This document shows, in pieces, positions 46,750-57,062 of a stretch of 64,000 bases of DNA (its first letter is position 1; each line of letters starts with the position of its first letter). This DNA comes from Desulforamulus reducens MI-1 (lineage in GTDB: Bacteria; Bacillota; Desulfotomaculia; Desulfotomaculales; Desulfotomaculaceae). The translations under genes and the position numbers were made by a program. The stretch covers positions 248,001-312,000 of the forward strand of contig NC_009253.1 in the NCBI RefSeq assembly GCF_000016165.1, written 5' to 3'. Under the pieces are notes generated by a model. It searched no databases, had not been told where the DNA came from, and worked only from the letters and a program-made list of their open reading frames with translations.

Positions 46750-48267
46750 TTGAACAACCGGGTCCATATCTTCGATACCACCCTGAGGGACGGTGAACAG
46801 TCCCCGGGTGTTAGCTTAAACTTAAATGAGAAACTGCAGATAGCTAGGCAGCTAGCCCGGCTAGGGGTGGATATTATTGAAGCTGGGTTTCCCATTACCT
46901 CCCCTGGAGATTTTGCTGCTGTTCAGGCTGTGGCCAGGGAAGTGCGGGGCGTTACGGTGGCAGGTCTGGCCCGAGCCAACTTCAAGGACATTGATGTGGC
47001 TTGGGATGCCATCAAAGAAGCCGAACAGGCACGCATTCATACCTTTATTGCTACATCGGATATTCACTTGAAATATAAATTACGTAAGGACCGGGAACAA
47101 GTGATTGAGGCAGCGGTGGCGGCTGTCAAGCATGCTAGAAAGTACACTTCAGATGTGGAATTTTCTGCTGAAGATGCTTCCCGTTCGGACATAGATTACC
47201 TTTGCCGGATTTTTCAGGAAGTGATTAAGGCCGGGGCCACTGTCATTAATGTGCCGGATACGGTGGGTTATACCACACCGGGGGAATATGCCCAATTTAT
47301 TCGAGACATTCTGGAAAAAACACCGGGCATGGAAAAGATCGTTTTAAGTGTTCACTGTCACGATGATTTGGGGCTGGCAGTGGCCAACTCACTGGCCGCT
47401 GTGGGCGCTGGTGCCCGGCAGGTGGAAGGTGCCATTAACGGTATTGGGGAAAGGGCAGGCAATGCTGCCCTGGAGGAAGTGGTGATGGGCCTGTACACCC
47501 GCAAGGACTACTATGGGTTAATGACTGGCATAAACACCCCGGAGATTTATCGCACTAGTCGATTGGTTAGTTCCTTAACCGGCATGCCAGTGCAGCCCAA
47601 TAAATCTGTGGTGGGCAAAAACGCCTTTGCCCACGAGTCCGGCATTCATCAGGACGGTGTTCTGAAGGAACGTACCACCTATGAGATTATGAATCCAGAG
47701 CAAGTTGGTATTACCGCCAACAACCTGGTGTTGGGTAAACATTCCGGACGACACGCCTTCCGGGATCGCCTAGAAGAATTGGGTTATCATTTGAATGAGG
47801 AAGAATTAAACTTAGCCTTCAGTCGGTTTAAAGTTTTGGCAGACAAGAAAAAGGAAATTACCGATCATGACCTGCAGGCCATGGTGGAAGATGAAATTAA
47901 GCATATTCCGGACACCTATGTGTTGAAATACCTGCATATTTCCACCGGGACCGCTGTGGTACCCACGGCTACCCTGGGACTGCAGATGGGTGATGAATTA
48001 AAGGAAGAGGCTGCCTGCGGGGACGGTCCCGTGGATGCCATCTATAAGACCGTGGATAAAATCACCGGCATATCCTGTACCCTGGTCAACTATGCCATTA
48101 ATGCCATCACTGGCGGCAAGGATGCCCTGGGGGATGTAACGGTAAAAATTCGGTGTGAGGAAAAAGAAAAGGTTTATATTGGCCGTGGTGTCAGCACCGA
48201 TATTTTAGAGGCCTCTGCCAAGGCATATGTTAATGCCATTAATAAATTAATTCATGACATGCAATAG
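46750..48267 (+). CDS. leuA: 2-Isopropylmalate synthase
   Basis: Condenses acetyl-CoA with 2-oxoisovalerate, the first leucine step. The 505-aa TIM-barrel enzyme starts [15 protein letters not shown], has the metal-binding [13 protein letters not shown], the [16 protein letters not shown] hinge and a C-terminal LeuA dimer domain (about 385-500) for leucine feedback. TTG 46750 follows GGGAGGG. Confidence 0.95.
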
Positions 48268-48290
48268 AACAACAAGAGGGGTGAAGAACC

Positions 48291-49553
48291 GTGCCAATGA
48301 CCATAACAGAAAAAGTACTGGCTGCGGCGGCAGGCAAAGAAAGTGTAAAACCCGGTGAACTAATTAACGCCAAGGTGGACCTTGTTTTGGCAAATGACAT
48401 TACAGCACCGGTGGCCATAAAAGAATTCCAGAAGATTGGCCTTGATAAAGTTTGGGATAAAAATCGGGTGGCCCTGGTGCCGGACCATTTTACACCGAAT
48501 AAAGACATTAAGTCTGCAGAGCAGGCAAAACTGGTACGGGACTTTGCCCATACCCAGGAACTAGCAAACTACTTTGAGGTTGGCCGTATGGGGATTGAAC
48601 ACTGTCTGTTGCCCGAACAGGGACTGGTGGGCCCCGGCGACGTTATTATCGGGGCGGATTCCCACACATGTACCTATGGTGCCCTGGGGGCCTTTGCCAC
48701 CGGCGTGGGCAGCACCGATTTGGCTGCTGCCATGGCCCTGGGTGAGACCTGGTTTAAGGTACCGGAATCCATAAAATTTGTCTTTAACGGTCAATTGAAC
48801 AAATATGTAGGCGGCAAGGATTTAATTCTGCATACCATTGGTCAAATCGGGGTAGATGGTGCTCTGTACAAAGCCATGGAGTTTTGCGGAGAAGCCATCA
48901 GTCAGTTGTCCATGGATGGACGTTTTACCATGTGCAACATGGCCATTGAAGCCGGCGGGAAAAATGGCATTATTCAGCCGGACGAAATTACCAGACAGTA
49001 TGTGGAAGGACGGACCAAGCGACCCTACACCTTCTATACCAGTGACCCCGATGCCCAATACTCAAAGGTATATGAGTTTGATGTTAACAAAATAGAACCC
49101 CAGGTGGCCTTCCCCCATCTGCCGGAAAATGCCCGCCCGGTAAGTCAGGCCGGCCATGTGGACATTGATCAGGCGGTTATTGGTTCTTGCACCAACGGTC
49201 GTATGGAGGATTTGCGCCTAGCTGCTGAAATCCTCAAAGGGAAAAAGGTTCATCAGCAGGTTCGTTTAATTGTAATCCCGGGTACCCAGGAAATCTACCG
49301 CCAGGCCATGCGGGAAGGCCTCTTTGAAATCTTCCTGGATGCCGGGGCCGTTGTCAGCACTCCCACCTGTGGTCCCTGTCTGGGCGGACACATGGGAATC
49401 CTGGCCAAGGGAGAACGCTGTATTGCCACCACCAACCGTAACTTTGTAGGCCGCATGGGTCATGCTGAAAGCGAAGTTTATCTGGCCAACCCGGCAGTGG
49501 CGGCTGCCAGTGCCATTACCGGACGTATTTCTCATCCCCAGGAGGTGCTGTAA
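48291..49553 (+). CDS. leuC: 3-Isopropylmalate dehydratase large subunit
   Basis: Aconitase-family subunit (420 aa) carrying the 4Fe-4S cluster: Cys in [12 protein letters not shown] and the pair in [12 protein letters not shown]. It is the short prokaryotic/archaeal-type LeuC and works with LeuD on isopropylmalate, and on citramalate in the CimA pathway. GTG 48291 lies 6 nt after GAGGGGTGA. It abuts leuD with no gap. Confidence 0.96.
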   Translation: MPMTITEKVLAAAAGKESVKPGELINAKVDLVLANDITAPVAIKEFQKIGLDKVWDKNRVALVPDHFTPNKDIKSAEQAKLVRDFAHTQELANYFEVGRMGIEHCLLPEQGLVGPGDVIIGADSHTCTYGALGAFATGVGSTDLAAAMALGETWFKVPESIKFVFNGQLNKYVGGKDLILHTIGQIGVDGALYKAMEFCGEAISQLSMDGRFTMCNMAIEAGGKNGIIQPDEITRQYVEGRTKRPYTFYTSDPDAQYSKVYEFDVNKIEPQVAFPHLPENARPVSQAGHVDIDQAVIGSCTNGRMEDLRLAAEILKGKKVHQQVRLIVIPGTQEIYRQAMREGLFEIFLDAGAVVSTPTCGPCLGGHMGILAKGERCIATTNRNFVGRMGHAESEVYLANPAVAAASAITGRISHPQEVL

Positions 49554-50054
49554 ATGAATCAGCAGGGTAAAGTATGGAAGTTTGGCAACGACATTGACAC
49601 GGATATCATTATTGCAGCACGCTATTTAAATAGTTCCGACCCCGTGGAGTTGGCTAAGCACTGCATGGAAGATGGTGACCCTACCTTTGCTTCCAAGGTA
49701 AGCGCCGGGGATGTTATGTTGGCGGGTAAAAACTTTGGCTGTGGCAGTTCCCGGGAACATGCCCCCATTGCCATTAAAGCGGCGGGAGTATCCTGTGTGG
49801 TGGCTAAATCCTATGCGCGGATTTTCTATCGTAATGCCTTTAACATTGGTTTGCCTATCTTTGAATGTCCAGAGGCTGTGGACGAAATCAATGAGGGAGA
49901 TGTGATCACCGTAGATGCCGCCAGCGGGGCCATTGTTAACCAAACCAGCGGCAAGCACTATCAGGCAGTACCCATTCCCGATTTTATGAGGCAAATCATC
50001 GACGCCGGCGGACTGATCAGCTATGTTAAAGGACGGGTGAAACAAGATGTATAA
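49554..50054 (+). CDS. leuD: 3-Isopropylmalate dehydratase small subunit
   Basis: A 166-aa swivel domain with [11 protein letters not shown] and [18 protein letters not shown], the substrate-binding loop of the short LeuD type. It starts immediately after the leuC stop and overlaps leuB by 8 nt. Confidence 0.97.
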   Translation: MNQQGKVWKFGNDIDTDIIIAARYLNSSDPVELAKHCMEDGDPTFASKVSAGDVMLAGKNFGCGSSREHAPIAIKAAGVSCVVAKSYARIFYRNAFNIGLPIFECPEAVDEINEGDVITVDAASGAIVNQTSGKHYQAVPIPDFMRQIIDAGGLISYVKGRVKQDV

Positions 50055-51117
50055 AGTAGCTTTGCTGCCCGGTGATGGTATCGGGCCGGAAATTGTTCCC
50101 CAGGCTGTACGGGTTTTACAAGCCATCGGGGAGAAATATAAGCGAGAATTTTCCTTCCAAACAGCTCTCATCGGCGGTGCTGCCTATGATGCCACCGGTC
50201 ATCCCCTACCGGAAGAAACCCTGGCAGTTTGCCGCAACAGTGATGCTATTTTATTGGGGGCAGTGGGCGGGCCTAAGTGGGATAACCTGGAGCCCCAACT
50301 GCGGCCGGAGCGGGGAGCACTGTTGCCACTGAGAAAAAAATTGGGCCTCTATGCCAATGTTCGCCCTGCGTCGGTGAATTCAGCCCTGGCAGAAGCCTCC
50401 CCCTTAAAGGAAGAACTTGTTTCTGGCTTAGATATCTTAATTATCCGGGAATTAACCGGGGGACTCTACTTTGGCCAAAAACACCGGGAAGATATACCCG
50501 GTGGTGGACAAAAGGCAGTGGAAACCTTGGAATATACCACTGAAGAAGTTGAGCGGGTAGCCCGTTTAGGCTTTGAAATGGCCAGCAAGAGAAATAAAAA
50601 ACTGATGTCCGTGGATAAGGCCAATGTTTTAGAAAGTTCCCGGTTGTGGCGGGAAGTTGTGGAAGAAGTGGCAAAGGATTATCCGGATGTTGAACTAAGC
50701 CATATGTATGTGGATAACTGTGCCATGCAACTGGTGCGCTATCCCAAGCAGTTTGACGTTATGGTTACAGAGAACATGTTTGGAGATATCCTAACGGATT
50801 TGGCCTCCCAGCTTACGGGGTCCATCGGTATGCTGCCTTCGGCTAGCTTAGGTGGAGAAGTGGCCCTGTATGAGCCCATTCATGGTTCAGCCCCGGATAT
50901 TGCCGGTAAGAACCTAGCCAATCCCATTGCTACCATCCTTTCCGCAGCCATGATGCTTAGAATATCCTTTGGTTTAGAGACGGAAGCTGCAGCCATTGAG
51001 CAAGCTGTGGCCAAGGTCCTGGATCAAGGTTACCGCACCGGGGATATCATGCAGCCCGGTAAGACAAAGGTAGGAACAGTGGAAGTGACCGATGCGATAA
51101 TAAAGGCTCTGGGGTAA
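50047..51117 (+). CDS. leuB: 3-Isopropylmalate dehydrogenase
   Basis: NAD-dependent oxidative decarboxylase, 356 aa. The start [49 protein letters not shown], the [14 protein letters not shown] stretch and the NAD-binding [13 protein letters not shown] are standard. It probably also acts on methylmalate from the citramalate route, since cimA lies downstream. Confidence 0.97.
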   Translation: MYKVALLPGDGIGPEIVPQAVRVLQAIGEKYKREFSFQTALIGGAAYDATGHPLPEETLAVCRNSDAILLGAVGGPKWDNLEPQLRPERGALLPLRKKLGLYANVRPASVNSALAEASPLKEELVSGLDILIIRELTGGLYFGQKHREDIPGGGQKAVETLEYTTEEVERVARLGFEMASKRNKKLMSVDKANVLESSRLWREVVEEVAKDYPDVELSHMYVDNCAMQLVRYPKQFDVMVTENMFGDILTDLASQLTGSIGMLPSASLGGEVALYEPIHGSAPDIAGKNLANPIATILSAAMMLRISFGLETEAAAIEQAVAKVLDQGYRTGDIMQPGKTKVGTVEVTDAIIKALG

Positions 51118-51129
51118 TAATATGGGGTC

Positions 51130-51210
51130 TAGCCATGGGCTGTGAGCCATGAGCTATTTAGTTTACCAAAAGCTCATGGCTCACGGCTAAAGGCTAATGG
51201 CCGGACCCTA
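51130..51210. repeat. GCCATGAGC palindromic repeat between leuB and cimA
   Basis: GTGAGCCATGAGCT (51142-51155) is perfectly complementary to AGCTCATGGCTCAC (51171-51184); more gctaa/gccatg units flank the stem. It has the same design as 35008-35095. Confidence 0.75.
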
Positions 51211-51242
51211 AAGAAATACAATATAAGCTTAGATGAGGTGGT

Positions 51243-52811
51243 TTGATTGGGGATTTAAGGCTCATTAAAATGTATGACACCACACTGCGGGACGGCACCC
51301 AGGGAGAAGGGGTGAGTCTTTCAGCAGAAGACAAGGTGAAAATTGCCCTGCGGTTGGATGAAATGGGCTTCCAGTATATAGAAGGGGGTTGGCCCGGTTC
51401 CAACCCAAAGGATATGGAGTTTTTTCAAAAAATTCAACAGTATTCCTTAAGAAATGCACAGGTTACAGCCTTTGGCAGCACCTGTCGGCCAGGTGTGGAA
51501 CCACATGAGGATGCAAACATCAATTGTTTGCTGGAAGCAGGGGCAAAAATAGCCACAATTTTCGGAAAATGCTGGGACTTTCATGTGACCAAAGCTTTAA
51601 ACACAACCCTGGAAGAGAATCTACGCATGGTCCGGGAATCGGTGGCTTATTTAAAAAGTAAGGGATTGATGGTCTTTTTTGATGGTGAGCACTTCTTTGA
51701 CGGTTATAAAGCCAATGCAGACTATGCCCTGTCTGTATTAAAGGCCGCTGTCCAGGGGGGAGCCGCCACAGTGATCCTCTGTGATACCAACGGTGGCAGC
51801 ATGCCCCAGGAAATCCAGCGGGCTGTAACCCATGTGGTAGAAGAACTGCCCGGTGTAGAATTGGGCATTCACGCCCACAACGATGGGGAAATGGCAGTGG
51901 CCAACAGTATCATGGCTGTACAGGCCGGAGTTTCACAGGTGCAGGGAACCGTCAATGGATTAGGAGAGCGGTGTGGCAATGCCAATCTTTGCTCCATCAT
52001 CCCAAATCTTGCTTTAAAGATGGGATATTCTACCATTCCGGCGGAGAACCTTGTTTATCTAACTGAGCTTTCACGCTATGTCTATGAACTGGCAAACCTA
52101 AATCCCATTGCCAATCAACCCTTTGTTGGAGAAAGTGCCTTTGCCCATAAGGGGGGCATCCATGTCAGCGCCCTCATGAAAGAACCGGGCACCTATGAAC
52201 ACATGAACCCCGAAGCTGTGGGTAATGTACGACGGGTGCTCATGTCAGAATTGGCGGGTATTTCCAACCTTCTTTATAAATATAAAGAACTTCATTTAGA
52301 TAAAAGCAGCCCCGAAGGACGGCAGGTGCTGGAGAAACTTAAAAACATGGAGCATGGAGGCTACCAGTTTGAGGCAGCCGAAGGCTCCCTGGAATTGATG
52401 TTGCGAAAGGCCATGAACGGCTACCGGGAACCCTTTCAATTAGAAAGTATGCGCTTGATCTTAGAGATGAGGGAAGAGAACCCCATCCACTCCGAAGCCG
52501 TCATTAAGTTAAAGGTAGGAGACCAAGTGGTGCACACCGCAGCCGAAGGAAACGGCCCGGTACACGCCCTGGATAACGCATTAAGAAAGGCCCTGGAGAC
52601 CTTTTATCCCGAAGTGGCAGGTATGCGGCTTTCGGACTACAAAGTCCGGGTGCTGGAGGAAAAGGCAGGGACAGAAGCAAGGGTACGTGTGCTTATCGAA
52701 ACCGGGGATGGCAAAAAAACCTGGGGCACCGTCGGTGTTTCCACCAACATTATTGAAGCCAGTTGGCAGGCCCTGGCAGATAGTATGGCCTATGGTCTGT
52801 TGAAGAAGTAA
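51243..52811 (+). CDS. cimA: (R)-citramalate synthase
   Basis: Acetyl-CoA plus pyruvate to (R)-citramalate, opening a threonine-independent path to 2-oxobutyrate and isoleucine. The 522-aa LeuA relative begins MYDTTLRDGTQGEGVSLSAEDKVKIA and has HAHNDGEMAVANS, ESAFAHKGGIHVSA and a C-terminal LeuA-type regulatory domain. DGTQGEG in place of DGEQSPG and GSTCRPGVEPHEDAN separate it from true LeuA. TTG 51243 follows GATGAGGTGG. It ends the ilv-leu-cim block. Confidence 0.92.
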   Translation: MIGDLRLIKMYDTTLRDGTQGEGVSLSAEDKVKIALRLDEMGFQYIEGGWPGSNPKDMEFFQKIQQYSLRNAQVTAFGSTCRPGVEPHEDANINCLLEAGAKIATIFGKCWDFHVTKALNTTLEENLRMVRESVAYLKSKGLMVFFDGEHFFDGYKANADYALSVLKAAVQGGAATVILCDTNGGSMPQEIQRAVTHVVEELPGVELGIHAHNDGEMAVANSIMAVQAGVSQVQGTVNGLGERCGNANLCSIIPNLALKMGYSTIPAENLVYLTELSRYVYELANLNPIANQPFVGESAFAHKGGIHVSALMKEPGTYEHMNPEAVGNVRRVLMSELAGISNLLYKYKELHLDKSSPEGRQVLEKLKNMEHGGYQFEAAEGSLELMLRKAMNGYREPFQLESMRLILEMREENPIHSEAVIKLKVGDQVVHTAAEGNGPVHALDNALRKALETFYPEVAGMRLSDYKVRVLEEKAGTEARVRVLIETGDGKKTWGTVGVSTNIIEASWQALADSMAYGLLKK

Positions 52812-52825
52812 AATAGTAGCACTGT

Positions 52826-52855
52826 AAAAGATCCGGCACTGGCCGGGTCTTTTTT
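52826..52855 (+). terminator. Terminator of the ilv-leu-cim block
   Basis: AAAAGAtCCGGC / GCCGGgTCTTTT with a 4-nt loop and a T-run. Confidence 0.9.
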
Positions 52856-52856
52856 A

Positions 52857-52968
52857 GCATATCGGAAAGTATAAAACTTTCCGATATGCATAGGGGCAAA
52901 CTAAGGCTTACGCCTCGCCTAAAGGCTTCGTGCCCTATAGGGTATGGCATAAGCCAAGTTTTTTTACT
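52857..52968. repeat. Longest member of the CGGAAAGT/AACTAAGG palindromic family
   Basis: It begins with a perfect palindrome gcatatcggaaagt-ata-aaactttccgatatgc. Then come AACTAAGGCTTACGCC, an inner gcctaaaggc and gccctatagggt, and the opposing arm GGCATAAGCCAAGTT. The nested arms suggest a small non-coding mobile element or a complex bidirectional terminator. Its end overlaps the stop of the gene on the - strand. Confidence 0.65.
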
Positions 52969-54193
52969 TAACCGGTTCCAACTCAACCTTAATATTAAAT
53001 GTACGATGCCAAGGCAGCGATGCCTCCAGCACTTTTACCTTAAAAGCATGATTATCGGCAAAGGTCTGTAAACGCTTATTAATTTCTTTCTTTACCTTAC
53101 CTTCCAATGGACCCAAATTGTTTCGGTCATAACCCAAGGGGAAAAGTAGTTCTCTTTCAATGGCCTGACGAATGTTTGCTTGATAGCCCCAGTCGTCTAA
53201 GTATCTAGTAATAAGGAACTTTTTTTGAAACGGAATATCCATATAATCAGCCAGCATACCTTGACCCAATGCATAGCCAATACTGTTACCACAGGTATTC
53301 CATCCCGAATAAGCGGTTAGATGGGGTAGTAGTTTTTCTTTTTCCAGTAGGGCCATTAGAGTATTATCGGCCCCGGGAAAGGTAATAAATTGGCTTTGGG
53401 GCATACCCTTAAAGACCTCTTGCAGTTTACGGAAATCCTTGTGACTGGCACTATATACCGCACAATCATCCCGGGTAAGGACCATGTAGTCAATAACATT
53501 CTTTTGATTGAGGTTGATTAATTGGCGGGTAACATTAAGGTTCCTAGCCCTACGGTTGAACCAATCACTACGGATAGTTTGAGGAATGCTTTCCTGCAGT
53601 TGAGTAATTCTCTTATTTTCCTCAATGGTCAATGTCCCCATATCAGCCCGGTCTAATAAAGCGCTATACTGAAATAGCTTACTGCCGTAGGTAGTGTAGT
53701 AATCTGGTTCTTCGGTATTACCACCTTCCCTGGGTGAACGCATAATGGTTGTAAAAATATAAACCTTTACTTTAGGATTGATCTTCTTGATTCGGGAGAA
53801 GTTTGCAACCCGGTTGGTCAGGGTCTGTATATCAAGGGAGTGTATACGGGAAGGAATAAGCCCTCCATAAACCATGTTATCGCTGGAAAGCACCAGGTAG
53901 TCTACCTGGGGACTGTTTTCAAATACCCACTGCCAAAGCTTTTCGGTATTTGCGGGTATTTTTTTATTGGGAAGTAATTCCTTGGGCGGGGTAATGACCT
54001 CTACCCCGGTGCCACCAATGGTCTCGGTCACATAATCTAAACTGACAGGCCTTTCATCCAAGGGTACAAACAACACTTTGCCGGCGACTTTTCCCTTAAA
54101 GAAGTCAATTTTATCTGAATTACCATTGGCCTTTGCCTGGGAAAAGTCCACAAGGAGCAATAGAGATAAACAAAACAAAATAATTTTTTTCAT
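52964..54193 (-). CDS. DUF4127 family exported protein
   Basis: A 409-aa protein with an N-terminal signal peptide (KKIILFCLSLLLLVDFSQAKA, cut near 21-23). The motif VLFVPLDERPVSLDY, followed by YLVLSSDNMVYGGLIPSR, is characteristic of the DUF4127 family. Later come TRDDCAVYS and FPGADNTLMALL. No enzymatic function is established for the family to my knowledge. The ATG on the - strand at 54193 follows GGGAGGT. It stands alone, convergent with cimA. Confidence 0.82.
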   Translation of the reverse strand: MKKIILFCLSLLLLVDFSQAKANGNSDKIDFFKGKVAGKVLFVPLDERPVSLDYVTETIGGTGVEVITPPKELLPNKKIPANTEKLWQWVFENSPQVDYLVLSSDNMVYGGLIPSRIHSLDIQTLTNRVANFSRIKKINPKVKVYIFTTIMRSPREGGNTEEPDYYTTYGSKLFQYSALLDRADMGTLTIEENKRITQLQESIPQTIRSDWFNRRARNLNVTRQLINLNQKNVIDYMVLTRDDCAVYSASHKDFRKLQEVFKGMPQSQFITFPGADNTLMALLEKEKLLPHLTAYSGWNTCGNSIGYALGQGMLADYMDIPFQKKFLITRYLDDWGYQANIRQAIERELLFPLGYDRNNLGPLEGKVKKEINKRLQTFADNHAFKVKVLEASLPWHRTFNIKVELEPVK

Positions 54194-54403
54194 GGTTAAT
54201 ACCTCCCAGGTGGAAATTTTAATATCATCAGTAAAAATATTCCTATATAGATAGACAACAATTTATAAAAAACGTTTGTACTAATGGATGTGTATATTAA
54301 AAAATGTTAACCATGGATTTAGTTCTAAAAAGGAATTAGAAATGGACACTTAAACTACCATATAATAGTGCAAAATATTTGTAGGAATTTGTCTTTTATT
54401 TAT
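54194..54403. other. AT-rich spacer upstream of the DUF4127 gene
   Basis: It holds the presumed promoter of the DUF4127 gene; no reading frame with a ribosome site was seen. Its end (54395-54403, TTTATTTAT) is one copy of the target duplication of the adjoining insertion sequence. Confidence 0.45.
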
Positions 54404-55957
54404 CACTAGCGTTGCATAAAAACTAATGTATAAATCAAAAGTAAATAAATGGAAAATTGCATTGTATTATTTTGTAATAAATTGGTTGTATACACCAATT
54501 ACCTTATTTCTCTTTGTGCTAAAGGAACAACCACTTAAGAGGTAGTCCTTTATCCACATTTTTCAGATCATGTAATTCCTAAGCTATTATCGGGTCGTAA
54601 GTTAGATCATCCAGGTGTTCTGCCTCACCTTGTAGTACCTGTACTAACGTAATGTTGTAGACTTTTTCATGGTCTATACACCGTCGTCCTCTTGAACTTT
54701 GGCCTGACTTGTGGTGGAGCTTTCGTACAAACTTGGTGAAGTCTACATAAAGGCATGTATGAAGCAACATTTGAATTTTTAGTAATGGGCCTTCGTAACC
54801 TGTTTTCTTTTTAAGCAACATCATTAAACAGTAGGTAATCAGTGCTATCATCAATTGGTTTTCCACAGCCTGCTGGCTTAAACCATAGAAATGTTTTACA
54901 CAGAAATGTTGTTTGATCCACTTAAAGAATAATTCTATCTGCCAGCGGTAGCGGTATATGTCGCTTATTTCCTCGGCACTTAACTCAAAGTCGTTGGTAA
55001 TGATAATTACAGGCTTACCCTCGGTATCTTCTGTTTCTATTAGTCTCAAGGGGTTCTGCATTTTGGTTGTACCGTCTTTGCCTAGGATTACTTTATGGTC
55101 TTTCTTGATTAAGCTATCTTGGTTTGTTGGAAATTTTTCTAGTGTTTCAACTATTGCGTTACTCTTTAAACGGCTAACGAATCTGGTACCATTATTAGAA
55201 TAATTGTCAAACCTCTTGTAATCCAAGTAGCCACGATCAAAGACGTTTAGGGCATCTTTTTCTACAACCAAGGCATCCATTTGTGTTTTGTCAGCAGACT
55301 TAGCTGGTTTAATTATGGCTTTGTCTGGTAGAACCCCTTGCTCAAGCAGCTGGATACGGAGGTGTAATTTAACTCCACTTTTGGTTTTTCTGAACTCTGC
55401 CCAGCGGTATCGGGATAGACAAAGGCTTATTGTTGAAGAGTCTATCAGATAAATGCGACCTAATTCTTGTCTTATTGATTTAAAACCTATTTCAGTACCA
55501 AACTGATGGACTATATCAGAAAACAGAGACTGAGTTAATTCAGGAGATAAATCTCTCAATTTACGGGATAACTGTGAAGCACTAATTGAATCTAAACCTA
55601 CTGCCGAGCTGAAATTATCATCATTTAAGCTGTTACTAATATGGCGGAGACCTTTAAGTTGCTCTAACTGTGCATAGGAAATCATTTGAATTAGTTTGAT
55701 AACGGTTAATTTTTTAGCGTAAGCATCGACTTCTGATTCTTTGACATTGCTTAAAAATTTTTCGTTATAAATTGTTTGAAATAGTTGATTATATGTGGAT
55801 TTATTGGTATTCTTGTCCATGCGTGGTCTCCTTATTTTTGGGATTATGGACAGGACTACCTGTTATATCTCAATTATAAGGAGATTTTTTATTTATTCGT
55901 AGACAAAATATCCCAAAATACTTGACAAAACAAAAATTTTTTTATGCAACACTAGTG
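54404..55957 (-). mobile_element. IS4-type insertion sequence, complete with ends
   Basis: Terminal inverted repeats CACTAGCGTTGCATAAAAA (54404-54422) and the complement of 55939-55957 match at 18 of 19 positions. The 9-bp sequence TTTATTTAT directly flanks both ends (54395-54403 and 55958-55966) and is the likely target duplication. One transposase gene fills the element, which is 1554 bp long. Clear ends and an open transposase frame suggest a recent, possibly active, copy. Confidence 0.88.
54579..55820 (-). CDS. IS4 family transposase
   Basis: A DDE transposase of 413 aa. The first Asp is Asp127 (IYLIDSSTI), the second Asp195 (NVFDRGYLDY), and Glu296 is in IYRYRWQIELFFKWIKQH, which corresponds to the Y-x-x-R-x-x-x-E-x6-K signature of IS4. 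The frame is uninterrupted. ATG on the - strand at 55820 follows AAGGAG. Confidence 0.92.
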   Translation of the reverse strand: MDKNTNKSTYNQLFQTIYNEKFLSNVKESEVDAYAKKLTVIKLIQMISYAQLEQLKGLRHISNSLNDDNFSSAVGLDSISASQLSRKLRDLSPELTQSLFSDIVHQFGTEIGFKSIRQELGRIYLIDSSTISLCLSRYRWAEFRKTKSGVKLHLRIQLLEQGVLPDKAIIKPAKSADKTQMDALVVEKDALNVFDRGYLDYKRFDNYSNNGTRFVSRLKSNAIVETLEKFPTNQDSLIKKDHKVILGKDGTTKMQNPLRLIETEDTEGKPVIIITNDFELSAEEISDIYRYRWQIELFFKWIKQHFCVKHFYGLSQQAVENQLMIALITYCLMMLLKKKTGYEGPLLKIQMLLHTCLYVDFTKFVRKLHHKSGQSSRGRRCIDHEKVYNITLVQVLQGEAEHLDDLTYDPIIA

Positions 55958-56000
55958 TTTATTTATAGAAATTAGATAGAAATGAAGAATCTACAGGGTG

Positions 56001-56111
56001 GTGAGCAAGCTGAACCCACAGGTTTGGGAAAGGTTGTATCAATTTTTACAGGCAGCAGTACCTTTACAGAATGGCCCAGGACCAAGAAAGGGTCCTATGC
56101 AAGTGAAATAA
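56001..56111 (+). CDS. Possible 36-aa small protein upstream of cdaA
   Basis: GTG 56001 opens a frame SKLNPQVWERLYQFLQAAVP...GPMQVK ending at 56111. A weak GGTGG lies directly before it. The amphipathic helix followed by a Pro/Gly-rich tail looks protein-like, but the ribosome site is poor. It could be a remnant cut off by the nearby insertion sequence. Confidence 0.3.
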   Translation: MSKLNPQVWERLYQFLQAAVPLQNGPGPRKGPMQVK

Positions 56112-56237
56112 TTCATTAGTGTTACCAGAAGGTTAATGTAAATTAGTAGCGAAAATGATCAAGTATAAATTATATGGTGGATTAGTCCGCTGAATTTAGA
56201 AATACTAAAAAATATACAGATATAGGGGGAGTGCCGG

Positions 56238-57062
56238 TTGCTACCACAACTAAAGGCGCTAAACCTTGAAATTATAAATCTAACCAGCATCGTGGATATT
56301 CTTTTGGTGACCTATGTGTTTTATCGCTTTATGCGAGTTATTCAAGGCACCCGGGCCGTGCAACTGATTAAAGGTTTGGTGATTCTACTGGTGGGAACCA
56401 CCGTCACAAGCTGGTTTCATTTATACACCCTGAATTGGCTGCTTCAACAAGTTATGACAGGACTGGTGGTGGCCTTGCCCATTGTGTTTCAACCAGAGCT
56501 CAGGCGGGCCCTGGAAAGCTTGGGACGAGGAAAGTTTTTTGCCAGATCCATGAGCACCTTGAGGGAAGCAGACAGAAGCCGTATGATTAATGAAGTGGTG
56601 CGGTCCATTACAGTGTTAGCCAAAAATAAAATGGGTGCGCTTATTATCATTGAAAGAGTTACGGGACTGGAAGAATACATTGACACAGGGGTCAAGGTTG
56701 ATGGCATGGTATCAGGCGAATTTCTTGTTAATATTTTTATACCCAATACACCTCTCCATGACGGGGCCGTTGTTATCCGGGGAGACCGGGTGGCAGCAGC
56801 TGCCTGCTTCCTGCCCCTCTCTGAAAACCCTGACCTTAGTAAAGAGTTAGGTACCCGCCACCGGGCTGGCATTGGTATTTCAGAGGTCTCCGATGCCCTG
56901 GCGGTGATTGTATCGGAGGAGACCGGAAACATCTCCTTGGCCGCTGATGGAGTTTTAGACAGAATGCTGGATGAACCTACCCTTAAGCAGAAGTTAACGG
57001 ATGCCTTGGAGCCCAAAATAAGTAACTCATTGAGCGGGGTATTAAGGAGGAACGAAGAATGA
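56238..57062 (+). CDS. cdaA: Diadenylate cyclase CdaA
   Basis: Membrane-bound enzyme making cyclic di-AMP from two ATP. The 274-aa protein has three N-terminal membrane helices (about 15-30, 42-60, 68-84). A DAC domain (about 90-255) follows with DGA at 175-177 (PLHDGAVVI) and RHR at 207-209 (GTRHRAGIG), both essential for catalysis. TTG 56238 follows GGGGGAG. It overlaps cdaR (ATGA), with glmM next, the conserved cdaA-cdaR-glmM order. Confidence 0.96.
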   Translation: MLPQLKALNLEIINLTSIVDILLVTYVFYRFMRVIQGTRAVQLIKGLVILLVGTTVTSWFHLYTLNWLLQQVMTGLVVALPIVFQPELRRALESLGRGKFFARSMSTLREADRSRMINEVVRSITVLAKNKMGALIIIERVTGLEEYIDTGVKVDGMVSGEFLVNIFIPNTPLHDGAVVIRGDRVAAAACFLPLSENPDLSKELGTRHRAGIGISEVSDALAVIVSEETGNISLAADGVLDRMLDEPTLKQKLTDALEPKISNSLSGVLRRNEE

